DNA from: Schistosoma haematobium
Lineage: Eukaryota; Platyhelminthes; Trematoda; Strigeidida; Schistosomatidae
Assembly: GCF_000699445.3 (NCBI RefSeq)
Contig: NC_067196.1
Location: forward strand, 5,494,616 to 5,558,615
DNA length: 64,000 bases
Direction: 5' to 3'
The position numbers were made by a program, and so were the translations under genes. The stretch's first letter is position 1, and each line of letters opens with the position of its first letter. Under the pieces are notes generated by a model. The model ran no database searches, had not been told where the DNA came from, and worked only from the letters and a program-made list of their open reading frames with translations. Shown in pieces: positions 25,701 to 35,400 of the stretch.

Positions 25701-27421
25701 ACTCACCACCCAATTTAACAATCAAAGACATTACCCTTAAAGTATTCTGGCTGTGACTGATTTCTTATAGGACTGATATATTTTCATAGATTATTAACTT
25801 TTATTATATTTATCTAGTCTTCGGTTTCGATCAAACTGAAGTATCAGCCACTAGTTTAAACAAATGTGTTCTGTGTAGCGAGAATAAATGCTAGTCGATT
25901 GGTTTCTGTAGTTGGATCGTTTTCTTATTTCATCAGGAATATATCTCCATGGAGTGGTCTTAGTAGTGATTACATAATAAGACCATTAAACTGCCTTTAA
26001 AATTGGTTGTTAGATTAAAAATGTACATTCATTGTTCACCCGATGATTAAATCTTTTCATTTGGCAACCGGACATGTAAGAGTCATTAAGAGTTCTGTTC
26101 TCGCTCACTTGGCGGATACAGGACATCAAATTGACTTGAATAAGATTTTTAAGGTTGTCCACCATATTCCATCGCATCCACCACATGGTTAACGAGTTTG
26201 TCTGTTCCATATTGCGGAAGCTATCGGAATTCGTGTTCGCCAACCTAACTTGTGCATCCAAAAGAAGTTTGTACAACCACTCTCTCGGCAATGAGTGTGA
26301 TAGTGAGCTTTTAGTTGAATTTTCACTAAATCCCTTCTTTCAGAATTATTCAAACGATTTTCTAATTTCTTCGACTTTTGTATTTTTACATATTCTTGCT
26401 ATAATACTATAATGCTGACCTTTCAGAGTAATCTCTTAGTTCTTTTTGTATTACCAGAATGAGTGTTTATGAAGGTTGTAGTAATCTAATAGTTGAATTC
26501 ATAAATCCATTTAAGCTAGATCACCATGAAAAACCTGGAAGCACACGGGACTCGAACCCAGGGCCTCCTGTCTCGCGCGCAATGTAGCAATTGTTTGATT
26601 TTTCGAACAATTTGATTGTTATAATCCTCTTTCTTCCAATTACTCAATATATTTTGTAATCGATACATTGTGTAATCATTACACTACGTAACCACTTGAT
26701 GAGTATTATTTCGTTGATGTAAATCCTATATATAGTTGTAGAGTCATGATGAAAAACTAATTGAAAAGAAATTTCTTCGTTCTATTTACTAAGTTTTGTT
26801 TCCTTCAGTAAGCTGATAATTCATATCTTAGTATCATAACTGAAGTATCATCCCCATCTCAAACTTTAAGTGTTACATACACTTGACACCGAGAGATTAT
26901 GAATGAATGACAATTGGTAGTTAATGGTACTCGATGTCCAACCACTGGATTGAATCTAACTTCCTTCTACTTTAAATTCTGAAACTGGTAGCATCACTTG
27001 CCTTCAAATCGAAAGAATGGCTCAAAACCGAGGGTACACGAATTTCTACTTGGTAAATAAGTTATGAACTAGAAAAGAAGGCCCAGGACAGAGTGGGTTG
27101 GAGAATGCTGGTCGGCGGCCTAATCTCCATTGGGAGTAACAGGCGTAAGTAAATAAGTTATGAGAAGACGACTACATCAGTTTTCGATTATTTGTATTAG
27201 AATATTCTATAAATTTCGGTTGTATTTTCAGTTCCTGGCTTCTTTTTTTCATAGGTCAAATGTGTAAGGAACGTCGTCACAGAGGACGTAAACATCAAAC
27301 ACGTGGTGTTCCGCCACCTTCCGGCAGTTTATCTCCATCCTCACACAGTGGACTAAAAGTTGGGAAGAAATTTTGTCGTGAGAGAAAAAGTGGAGTACAT
27401 AGAAGATCAGGAATCCTGTAA
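11813..27421 (+). CDS. secreted Cys/basic-cassette protein, 7 exons (11813-11916, 14348-14403, 16121-16170, 18742-18778, 24251-24294, 25553-25589, 27255-27421)
   Basis: I assembled this gene from splice sites. The exons sum to 495 nt and give 164 residues plus a stop, and each exon-exon phase agrees. Residues 1 to about 21 are a signal peptide (MGLWLQAPLVLLCIVILVSS). Residues 36-53 are a charged linker. From 54 the protein is built of alternating parts: basic segment (RRSRRRRRKH), Cys segment (NRNCEQPGQCPEG), basic segment (RRPHRRGKKH), Cys segment (RTRCSGDGDCPEG), then a last exon that starts QMCKERRHRGRKH and ends in a Pro/Ser/Lys-rich tail. The mature part has six Cys. Cys segments are 37-nt exons entered in phase 0 and left in phase 1; basic segments do the reverse. 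Dibasic and RXXR sites suggest furin-type processing. I do not recognise the family: schistosome micro-exon genes and Dickkopf-like Cys spacing (C-x5-C-x5-C) are only loose parallels. Confidence 0.8.
12935..14222 (-). repeat. family A repeat split by an inserted element
   Basis: Minus-orientation family A sequence is present at about 12935-13090 (3' part) and 13900-14222 (5' part, ending at CCCTAAATGCCCTGGTACGG on the minus strand). The two parts join correctly if the 796-bp insert (13094-13889) is removed. It lies in intron 1 of the secreted-protein gene. Confidence 0.65.
13094..13889. mobile_element. candidate non-autonomous DNA transposon with terminal inverted repeats
   Basis: Bounded by TGTCGGTTGCTATG (13094-13107) and its exact complement CATAGCAACCGACA (13876-13889). 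Complementarity continues inward with a few mismatches. It interrupts a family A copy, which gives an empty-site comparison. Open frames inside (for example 13234-13452, minus) have no transposase signature. A target-site duplication is not clear. Confidence 0.55.
14348..14403 (+). CDS. exon 2 (charged linker) of secreted cassette protein
   Basis: 56 nt between TTAATCTCTTTAG and GTAACA. It is open in the only frame allowed by exon 1 (phase 2 in, phase 1 out) and encodes FDSQLIEDNRSHFRERQS. Without it the flanking exons are out of phase, which is the main reason for calling it. Confidence 0.72.
14404..16120. other. intron 2 of secreted cassette gene
   Basis: AT-rich intronic DNA. No repeat family recognised; the open frame at 15519-15746 has no support. 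Confidence 0.45.
16121..16170 (+). CDS. exon 3 (first basic segment) of secreted cassette protein
   Basis: 50 nt between AG (16119-16120) and GTGAGT. Phase 1 in, 0 out. Encodes DSLPGERRSRRRRRKH, with several furin-like RXXR sites. Confidence 0.8.
16838..17233 (-). repeat. family A repeat (copy in intron 3)
   Basis: Antisense family A copy lacking its tail. It shares unusual variants (for example ATTAGACTCCATCCCCCTA and TTGTTGATTAGATCTTGTGG on the minus strand) with the copy at 24654-25166, so the two are a close inverted pair. Confidence 0.85.
17234..18741. other. intron 3 remainder
   Basis: T-rich intronic DNA with no recognised repeat. Open frames at 17747-18061 (plus) and 17828-18031 (minus) overlap each other and have no support. 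Confidence 0.4.
18742..18778 (+). CDS. exon 4 (first Cys segment) of secreted cassette protein
   Basis: 37 nt between TTTCCTCGCAG and GTAAAT. Phase 0 in, 1 out. Encodes NRNCEQPGQCPE plus the first base of Gly. Same length, phases and CPEG ending as exon 6, so the two are duplicates. Confidence 0.8.
19291..19317 (+). repeat. (TTTA)n microsatellite, tail of the RTE LINE
   Basis: Tandem ATTT/AAAT units at the 3' end of the LINE, as expected for target-primed insertion by an RTE element. Confidence 0.85.
19545..20470 (-). pseudogene. RTE LINE polyprotein, RT C-terminal half
   Basis: The minus strand still shows the RT catalytic box YADDIVLLC (about 20357-20328), the FVYLGSYMSAGGG block (about 20170-20130), the RAVLLYACETWPLR block (about 20000-19960), and the HRLRWFGHVLRMSSQR tail (about 19815-19770). 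Reading frames change at least twice (near 19860 and 20170), with stops between. This is the continuation of the open segment 22328-20511 and is not a host gene. Confidence 0.88.
20511..22562 (-). pseudogene. RTE LINE polyprotein, endonuclease and RT N-terminal half
   Basis: 22562-22368 encodes the start of the AP endonuclease (LAAFNVRTLM, then CCLSETRI with the metal-binding Glu). After a frame break, 22328-20511 is a 605-residue open segment. It carries VVLAGDLNAQVG (endonuclease Asp/Asn pair), IDHIAISYRW and SDHALVCANL (catalytic SDH), then a linker. RT begins near residue 400: YKSPGPDELPPALFKDG, NYRGISLPPIASKLL, and the first catalytic Asp in FLDIRAAFDSLDRTVLW. The frame ends at 20511, where the next RT box (VRQ.., normally VRQGCPIS) is disrupted by a stop. 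Confidence 0.9.
22695..22747 (+). repeat. (AAT)n microsatellite
   Basis: About 17 AAT units immediately upstream of the LINE 5' end. In one frame it reads as poly-Asn, which is not a gene. Confidence 0.95.
22839..23228 (-). repeat. family A repeat
   Basis: Antisense copy ending at the CCCCCAAATGCCCTGG start (23228 side). The tail side is eroded next to the (AAT)n. Confidence 0.85.
23890..24025 (+). repeat. family A repeat, 3' fragment
   Basis: Only the last part is present: TTTGGGCACCCGGACAGTATC, GAGATTTGTGTGGCGCG, TTGTACCAGTATCTAGGTG and an AAATAAATGAA tail. Confidence 0.8.
24251..24294 (+). CDS. exon 5 (second basic segment) of secreted cassette protein
   Basis: 44 nt between TATTTCAG and GTAAGC. 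Phase 1 in, 0 out. Encodes GGANWRRPHRRGKKH (first Gly shared with exon 4). Exons 4 and 5 together are 81 nt, a phase-neutral 27-codon cassette. Confidence 0.8.
24654..25166 (+). repeat. family A repeat (near full length)
   Basis: From CCCCTAAATGCCCTGGTACG to CCAATATCTATGTGTTC plus an AAATAAAATAATAATAAT tail. Close inverted partner of 16838-17233. Confidence 0.88.
25553..25589 (+). CDS. exon 6 (second Cys segment) of secreted cassette protein
   Basis: 37 nt after TTTGCTTTTAG. The donor is AGG/GCAAGT, a GC donor with otherwise perfect consensus; no GT donor nearby keeps the frame. Phase 0 in, 1 out. Encodes RTRCSGDGDCPE. Confidence 0.78.
26517..26585 (-). repeat. family B SINE fragment
   Basis: Complement carries the B-box region (GGGTTCGAGTCCC) and the CCAGGTTTTTCATGGTGATC end; the hammerhead between them is deleted. 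Confidence 0.7.
27077..27152 (+). mobile_element. RTE LINE C-terminal scrap
   Basis: Encodes KAQDRVGWRMLVGGLISIG, the end of an SR2-like RTE ORF; the same block is at 34066-34130 (minus). Confidence 0.7.
27255..27421 (+). CDS. exon 7 (last) of secreted cassette protein
   Basis: Acceptor TTTTTTTCATAG; phase 1 in. Encodes a third basic segment (QMCKERRHRGRKHQTRG) fused to a Pro/Ser-rich stretch (VPPPSGSLSPSSHSG), then KVGKKFCRERKSGVHRRSGIL and TAA at 27419-27421. Confidence 0.82.
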
Positions 27422-27486
27422 TTCGTATCAAGGAACATAATCATTAGTATTCAAAGGAACTTCGTTTATACTAGTTTATACTATTC

Positions 27487-27492
27487 ATATAT

Positions 27493-27553
<61 letters not shown>
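27487..27553. repeat. (AT)n microsatellite
   Basis: Long run of AT units with one phase slip, 66 bp past the stop of the secreted-protein gene. Confidence 0.95.
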
Positions 27554-27555
<2 letters not shown>

Positions 27556-30485
27556 TAATATTTCCTTATTTATTGTTTTCCTGTTGTTTTTTTCTATAGA
27601 AATTTGTCTGTTTATCTTCGAACTGACTTTTGTTCAAAAAGTATACAACACTACATTCACCCATTCATCCATATACTCAATTTAATCCATTGCAAAAAAA
27701 GTAATTTTACTTATTGTGTTTGCGATCCTATTTCATGTTTTATCAACTCATTCAGTCATTAAGCATTTAATTCCTTATCCCCACTGCTCGATTTTACCCT
27801 TGCAATTTTACTCAGTTTTATTTTTGCTTGTTTTTGTTTATATTTTGCCTTAACTGGTCTTTTTTTGTCATTGAAATGTGTGTGTACACGTATGTAGTTT
27901 TGTTTCTTATATTTGCTTTTATTACAGTTCTCAGTAATTTCCGATGGGAAATATGAATTACTCAATGTTGCCAATATAAAAAATACACGATAAATCCTTG
28001 TTATTCATCTTCAGTGTATGTTCACTTATCATCTTCAAATTGTTTTCATTACCACTGTTTACCTGGTCATGTAATTACCGGTTATTCTATTCAACGAAAG
28101 TTTTGGGGTAATTTGTAGTTTGTATTCGTCATGAATTAATCTCAATATGAGTATCACTGAAAACTAGGACGCATTGGACAGCTGTTTCATACTACAGCGA
28201 TGCTCACTCACGATCCATTCAGGGATTGAACCCACCAGATCTCGCATGGAACTCAGTCGTTAGAAACAATGAGTTGGGGTGCGGTGGTGCAATTGCAGCT
28301 TCAATCAACTTGAAATATATCATGACAATCATCCAATATCACTGGTAGCAATTTCCACTTCCTCCATGTCTGAACTCTACCAGTTGTGAGTCCTTACTAG
28401 AGCTTCAGGGACATCTTGTAGTCACTTATGAGCTTGCTTAAACAGGTTTTATAGAGGTTGGTTTACTTTGTAGGCTGTATTCGTCAGTGGTACTCTGAGT
28501 TCCATCAATATAACCTATAAATTAAACCAATCTCAAAACTGCAACTCACTATCCGATAAATTAGGAAGTCATTGTATCAATGCATAATTGTTGAATGATC
28601 TACTATATTAACTAGTATCAGTTAAAATATCATTTGATAATCAACATGTAGTGGGTGATTTTTCCAATTTCTGGTTGTACTACTTATCTTCACTATCAGT
28701 ACGAATGAACATGGGCAGATTTGTTTATTATAATATTTACAAGACTACAAAATAAATGCCATTGATTTTCTATGCCATCGAATTATCATGGCGTTAATCT
28801 GGTTGTTGTAAATAGAAATTGATCGATCTATATCATGATGTATACTAAAGTTAACCGAATGCATTATTAGATTAAACAACACAATGAATCCGTGTTAAAC
28901 CACATCTGTCAGAAATAACTTGGATTTTCGGGTAGACATTACTTGTGATTGTATCCCTGTTTTAATTTACAAAAGTTAAAATAAAATTGAAGTTTTCGTT
29001 TTTTGTAGTTATATACTTTTAAAAAAATTTGATTCAAATGTTCAATAATAAACTGCTTCAATGTTCTGCTCCTGTATGGCTTTTATGACGCTTCCAAAAT
29101 GGAAGGGAACTCTTAACCTGTTCAAATCTTATACTATAACTGCCTTTAAATTTGCTCTACTTTTTCACATGACAAATTTCACATTTTTCATAGCCCTTCA
29201 CATACACATAATTATATCTCACAAGTAGTCCCTTTAATTTGAATGGACAAACGTTGGGATGAGGTAGGTTTTGTTTGTACTTAATATTGAATTTGTCCAT
29301 TTGAACTTGTCAATTTATTTACTGAATAAATGGCTTACACTAAGTTGTGAAACGTCAGAAATTGGATCTTTTTCTCTAATCATTGGGATAATACAAATAT
29401 ATCATTATTAGTATTTAAACAACGCTTATATTCTTTATGAATTTATCAGTTTAAACCTTGGTTACGACATGAAAGTGGACTCCCGTTTAATCCCTTTTCA
29501 GTTTATGATGGTAGGTGTCTTATATTTTCAGTATTTATGAATACAAGTTTATACGTTTTCAGAGCAGTGTTCTAATGTTTAATTCATTCGATTTTTTACA
29601 AAGAAATCGCTGGGTAAACGTATAGTATCATTATCTTTCACACAAACCATGTCATTGAAAACCCACTATGTTAACTTTTCTTTGTTAAATGGGTTACAGT
29701 AAATGATGTTGAATAATTTTAAAAGAGAAAATTGGCAAAAGTAGTGTTTCCCTCCGTTAAACATTAATGTATTTCTATCCTCTATGTTTGAAATAAACAC
29801 TTAATTCAACTTTCACAGCATATACCGAGAGTAGTGGTATGGTAATTATAATTTAGTTTGAACAATCTTCAGATATGGGTCAGAACACCAGTTAGTCGTG
29901 TACACTATTGAGGATTCTCAGACATGCACGAAACGACTGTCCTATAATCCTTAGATTTAACTGAAAAGAAGCTTTTCTGATATATTCAAAATAACCAACA
30001 GACAAAAAAACACCAATTTTACTGCGTTTTGCAGAGGCGATCGCTACCAAACCTTCCCGACGTGACCTATGTATGCGAAAGGAAAGCTTGATTAATCTTT
30101 CCCTGTTATGATGATTGGATATTTGTCTAAATAACCTTCGTTAATTTTAGTCCTTATTCAACCCTGTTCCAAACCTTTTATTTTTATTCTTCTGATATTC
30201 ATCTTTTATATAATATGATTTATGTTTACATATTTGTTTATTTTTCCATTCATTTTTTTACTTTCATATAATCTCTGAATTATTACTTCCCAAAATAATA
30301 AAACACAAATCAATCTTCACTCTGTTTATTCATATAATTTGTGTATTTATTCTTCTGAATATTATGATCTTGATTGCATTTCGAACATTTATCTAAACTT
30401 CACAAACTTACTTAAATGAACGATGAAGTTGATGTTAGAAAACTAAAGTTTGCTAAACATTTGTTAATATTTATATTTAGATTAG
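27554..30485. other. region between the two long genes
   Basis: Nothing coding is supported. A decayed family B piece (minus) lies at about 28143-28270, with GGGTTCAATCCCTGA as B-box remnant and TATGAAACAGCTGTCCAATG as hammerhead remnant. Confidence 0.45.
28143..28270 (-). repeat. family B SINE, decayed
   Basis: B-box remnant and GAAAC-AGCTGTC cleavage-site remnant are visible on the minus strand; the CTGANGA box is lost. Confidence 0.55.
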
Positions 30486-30486
30486 A

Positions 30487-30960
30487 TGGTGTTTGGAGGT
30501 AGTTGACAAGAAACCCTGCTCCCGAGTTCCGTGCTACTTGGCACTCGTCAGCAACGTGTGCCTGTAATCTTGAGGGGATTGATGCTCACTGACGGATTCG
30601 ATCCCGTGTCACCCAGCTTCACAGTCAGAGACGTTGCCACTATGCTATCGGGGCCGTGACCGACATCCTGTAGGACTGAGATGTAGTCACAACTGATTAA
30701 TCACTGGGTGGTGATCGATGTCATGTGTCAAGTTCTCTTAATGCAGATCGAGTGCTATCGAACAAGTTGCAATGTGGCCACTAGTTTAAGGTTTCCTGTT
30801 GACTGCCTCCAACCACCATCTAATCTCAACATAGTGCACGCAATGTCGAGTCACCTAGACTAGTGGCCACATTGCAACTTGGTCGATAGCATTCGATCTG
30901 CACTAATAAGGACTTGACACACATGACATTGATCACCACCCAGTGATCAATCACTTGTGA
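30487..30960. repeat. family C tRNA-like/hammerhead SINE, two units head to head
   Basis: On the minus strand 30660-30490 gives a tRNA-like part (GATAGCATAGTGGCAACG A-box region; GGGATCGAATCC B box) followed by a hammerhead: CTGACGA (30551-30545), a perfect stem II GTGC...GCAC, and CGGAAC where CGAAAC is expected. A plus-strand unit tail follows (about 30790-30960). The two tails form long complementary arms at 30742-30785 and 30859-30903. Confidence 0.75.
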
Positions 30961-30999
30961 TAACTATATTTATTTTAATAGTTGAGATCACGAGTCAAT

Positions 31000-31260
31000 T
31001 GAAACTAGACCACCATGGAAAACCTGTAAACACTGGATGGCCGTTTCGTCTTTTTGTTGAACTCAGCAGTGCGCACTCACGATCTCGCTTCGCGAGATCG
31101 GAACCCAGGACCTATCGGTTTCACACGAAAGCACTTAACCTCTAGACGACTGAGTCAGCCGTCATCCAACGGTGTTCACGTCTAACTTCAACTAACACAG
31201 TAGGATGAAATGGTCGTCCAGTGCTTTCAGGTTTTTCATGGTGGTCTAGCTTCAAGTGAC
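31000..31260 (-). repeat. family B SINE with decayed hammerhead, plus an opposed tail
   Basis: Minus strand: tRNA-like part, then CACTGCTGAGTT (core CTGANGA damaged), AGACGAAACGGCCATCCAGTG. At 31203-31260 a plus-oriented hammerhead 3' half follows (GATGAAATGGTCGTCCAGTGC). Confidence 0.75.
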
Positions 31261-31405
31261 TCACGATATTAATAATAACAAGTTTACGTTGTATGCAACT
31301 ATGAAATAGAATGAATTCATTTTATTCCCCAAACTTTATTACCCTTTCTTTGTTTAATGATTTTATTTAGATATTTTACATATCCATTATTGATCACCTT
31401 TGTAA

Positions 31406-31872
31406 AGGCCCCCAAATGCCCTGGTACGGCCGAGAGTAGGGAGAGTCCGCTCTCCCTCTCGAAATGCTCTCACATGGCCACGCGTATATAGCCTTTGTCA
31501 GGGAAGTCCTACTCATTGCCTTCTCGTGGCAGGGGTGTTGTTTATGTAAATGAGAGGACGAAAAGCGAACGCTCGGCGCTTTAACCGGATTCGAAACCAA
31601 TGGTGCACATGGACTCCAGTATGCTGAGGGAACAAATGGCGTATGAACCGTTTGTTGGTCACCGGCTACCATGGGACTGTATCTCCTTACGATGCTCCAC
31701 TGCCTTGTGGTCGAAGGCTCGGGGTGTCGCCCTCTAAGAAAACCACCTGCTTCAGTTTGGGCACCTGGGCAGTATCACAGCCCTCACACATATCGAATGA
31801 GATTTGTGTGGCGCATATGTATTTGGTGCCTCTTTGTACCAATATCTATGTATTGAAATAAATAAATAAAAT
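31406..31872 (+). repeat. family A repeat
   Basis: Starts CCCCCAAATGCCCTGGTACG and ends CCAATATCTATGTATTG plus (AAAT)n. An internal segment around 31592 is deleted. Confidence 0.88.
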
Positions 31873-32017
31873 AACCTTTGTAAAGCATATTACTTATCTA
31901 TCTATATGTTGTTTTTTATATTACTTCAACATTCTTATTGACATAACAGATAGATAATTTTTTATCTTTTCATTCCTTCAATTGACTAACAATAACTAGG
32001 CAATTTTGTATCTAAAA

Positions 32018-32020
<3 letters not shown>

Positions 32021-32095
<75 letters not shown>
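32021..32095. repeat. (AT)n microsatellite
   Basis: 75 bp of uninterrupted AT, 75 bp before the last EFHC2-like coding exon. Confidence 0.97.
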
Positions 32096-32098
<3 letters not shown>

Positions 32099-32169
32099 TA
32101 TTTCGTATACAGATTTTGTATATAAAAGAAAAATAAAATAATAATTAATTATTTTATTAAACTGATTAA

Positions 32170-32431
32170 TTAATCAATTGATGAATGAAATAAATTTTTC
32201 ATAAATAAATCATTAATTAATTGTTTATAATTGATTTTATCGATTTTTGATTTTTTACTTAAATTAATTGATTTTGGCATATCACCTTTACTTATTGGTA
32301 ACCAATCAATATTCATATTTTCAATATAATCCAATGATTGTTGAATAGATAATTCTTTAATTTCATAATTTTTCCAATTCAATTGATTAATAAATTGTTC
32401 ATATTGTATTAAATTATTCTGATTGACTAAA
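32170..32431 (-). CDS. EFHC2: EFHC2-like exon, last (C-terminus)
   Basis: Acceptor TTTAAATTACAG; completes the split Cys codon of the previous exon, reads CLVNQNNLIQYEQFINQLNW and ends HSSID before TAA at 32172-32170. Phase and EF-hand style (QYEQFINQLNW) support it despite the 5.6-kb intron. Codons are extremely AT-rich. Confidence 0.82.
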
Positions 32432-35400
32432 CTGTAATTTAAATGTAAGAAAGAAAAAATATTAATATTTATGATTTTAACAAAATCAAAAACCGTGTAA
32501 TTAAAAAAAGGGTAAATTGAGTTGTAAATTATTTATTTATTTAAACACGTAAACATAGGTACAACAAGGCACCAAATAAAGATATATGCCATATAAACCA
32601 TTTGATTTGTATGAGAGCTGAAATACTGCCTCGGTGACCAAACTGAAGCAGGTGGTTTTCTTAGGTGGCTACACCATGAGCCTTTGACCTAAAAAGTCTG
32701 ATCTACAAGGTGGTGGAGTAACGTTAGGAGATACAGTCTCATACTAGTCGGTAACCAACAATTGGTTATATGCCATTTTTCCTTCAGAATCATGAAGTCT
32801 ATGTGCACCACTAGTTTGAAATCAGGGTTTCCCAACTCCTCTAGGTGGAATGTCTATGTCCACCAACTTGGTTAAAGCGCTAGACATTCGCTTTTTGTCC
32901 TCTCAATTTCGTAAATAACAATAATGCCGTGAGAAGACAGTGAGTAGGACTTCCATGGCAGTGGTTTTATGCACGTGACCATGTGAGAGCATTTCGAGAT
33001 GGAGAGCTGACTCTCCCCACTTTCGCCCGTACCAGAGTATTTGGGGGCGGCAGAGGTAGAAATGAATGAGCACCGCTAGAACGGTGAAAAAAACTTACAC
33101 TTAAGGGTTTCCACACCGTAGAAGTTTGGAGCGAAACGATCCTCAAACCACTCTGGGTGGTGAGGGAAGGTTATTTACAGAAATAAATGTGTATACAAAT
33201 GCTTGCAGCCTGCCTAATAAGATGGCGGAGCTCAAACCAGTGGTGGACACAGAAGACTTTGATGTGATTGACATTTCAGAAACATGGTTAACGTCAGAAG
33301 TGTATGATAGTGAAATTCAGTTGCTTGGTTCCTTACCTAGCAGGACTAATAGACTAAACCGTAGGTGTGGTGGGGTTATCCTACACACGAAAAGCACTTT
33401 AACCATACGAGCTATCGAGACAGTGGTACACGACTCAGAGACATATGAACTGGTGCGCTGCATGGTCAAATGTAAGCGGCAAGATATTGAATCAGTTGTA
33501 GTATACCGCAGTCCAGAATGTGTAGTGGGTGACTTGCTTCTAAGCAAAATTAAATGCTGGTGTAATAGGGGTAAAACCCTTATAATAGGCAACTTTAATG
33601 CACGGTACATAAATTGGGGAAGCTTAGAAGTAGGGATATCAACATCATTCGATTGCGGATTGTTAGAAACTGCGATCTCCCTAGCTTTATTCTAGCACAT
33701 GTGCACCATTGGTTTGGAATCAGGGTTTTCCAACTCCTCTACGTAGACTGTCCGTGTCCACCAACCCGGTTAAAGCACAGGACATTCGCTTTTCGTCCTC
33801 TCAATTTCGTAAATAACAATAATGCCGTGAGAAGACAGTGAGTAGGAGGGAGAGCTGACTCTCCCCATTTGGGGGCTGTGAATTATTAGTTTGTAAATAT
33901 GGTAGAAGCATGATTTCACTGTTTCATATTGATATGGATTTTACAGGTTAACACTAGCTTTGTACTCATGCGTTTGTACATATGTACAACTGAAAAGTCC
34001 AATAAATAGGATGAAATAGCTACTCGACTTTCCTTATTTTTCAGTGGTTTTTCAAACATTTTTTACTTACGCCTGTCACCCCTCGTGGAGGAGAATAGGC
34101 CGCCTACCAAGATTCTCCATCGAACTCTGTCCTGGGAAATACTTTCCAGTCCTTTCTAGTTTCTGTTCATCTTTTTCATGTCTGCTGCCGATTCCCGAGG
34201 CAATGTGTCCTTTGACTTTTCCGTTTCCATTCAGGATTCCAAGTTAGCGCTCCCCATTTGATGCAGTCTAATGATTTTCGTAATGTGCGTCCTATCTACT
34301 TCCGGCGTCTTTTCCTAATTTCTTCTTCAACTGCAAGCTGGTTTGTTCTCTCCCACAGTAGGTTGCTGCTGATGGTATCCGGTCAACGGAGTATCTTATG
34401 TAGACAATTGTTTATAGGTACTTGTACATTTTTGATGATAGTTGTAGTAGTTGTCGATGATTCAGCCCCATACAGTAGAACTGTTTTGATGTTTGTATTG
34501 GAGATTCTGAAGCTGCTGTTACATTGTTTGCCTTGACTTGCACTTGTTGATATGTATAGGATATCAGGGTCTGACAAAATCTCAGCACGGATTCAATAAG
34601 CCCGTTTGGCTTTTGCCAACTTACGTCACCTATGGCGAAGGTGAGACACCCGTCTATCAATTAAGGGACGAGTATACTGCGCAGCAGTTCGTTCTGTTTT
34701 ACTTTACGGCTGCAAAACGTGGTAATTTAGAGATATTCGTAAGCTTCTAGTATTTGACCACAGATGCCTTAGAAATATTGCTCGCATCTGCTAGGATCAC
34801 TAGGTATATAATAGTGTAGTTAGACACAGGGTATTAGGGAGTGATGGAAAATCAGTTGTTGAGGCTGTGAATCTTCATCGACTGAGATGATTGGGCTACG
34901 TTTTATGTATGCCTGAACACCGATTACCATGTGCAATGCAAACCGGTGTTCGGGATGGTTGGAAGAAAGTTAGAAGCGGCCAAACCAAAACGTGGCATCA
35001 GTGCTTGAAGACATTAACTTCTAGTCTGAGCCATGTTGGTAGATGCAGACTACTTGGTTGGGATCCGAGTGACTATCGTAACCAATGGTCGGAGACTCTT
35101 GGTGACATGGCTCGGAATCGATCACAATGGCGCCGGTGTATACACTCTCTATCTTCCCTTAAACTAAGAGATTAAAATCCCTTCATATCTTTCTTTCTGC
35201 TAACTAATTCTTTCTTCCTGTACTATATTCTTATACACAATCTTTCTTTTATATATTACCACCATTGACTTAACCACTCTTACGAATCCGGTGTTCATCT
35301 TGTTGTGCTAATGAGGTATGGCAACTTGGACCGATGCATTTATGTGTCAAGTCTTACGTTGTGGCTGGCTGACTGATTGATGGCATAGAAGGGCTAGGTC

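Larger units (their letters stand above)
25590..27254. other. intron 6 of secreted cassette gene, with repeat scraps
   Basis: Contains a 69-bp family B fragment (about 26517-26585) and the last codons of an RTE LINE (27077-27152). A 93-residue minus frame at 26010-26291 has no recognisable domain. Confidence 0.5.

Noticed and set aside
27249..27431. Minus-strand 60-residue frame
   Set aside because: It is the antisense of exon 7 of the secreted-protein gene, which has splice-site and phase support.
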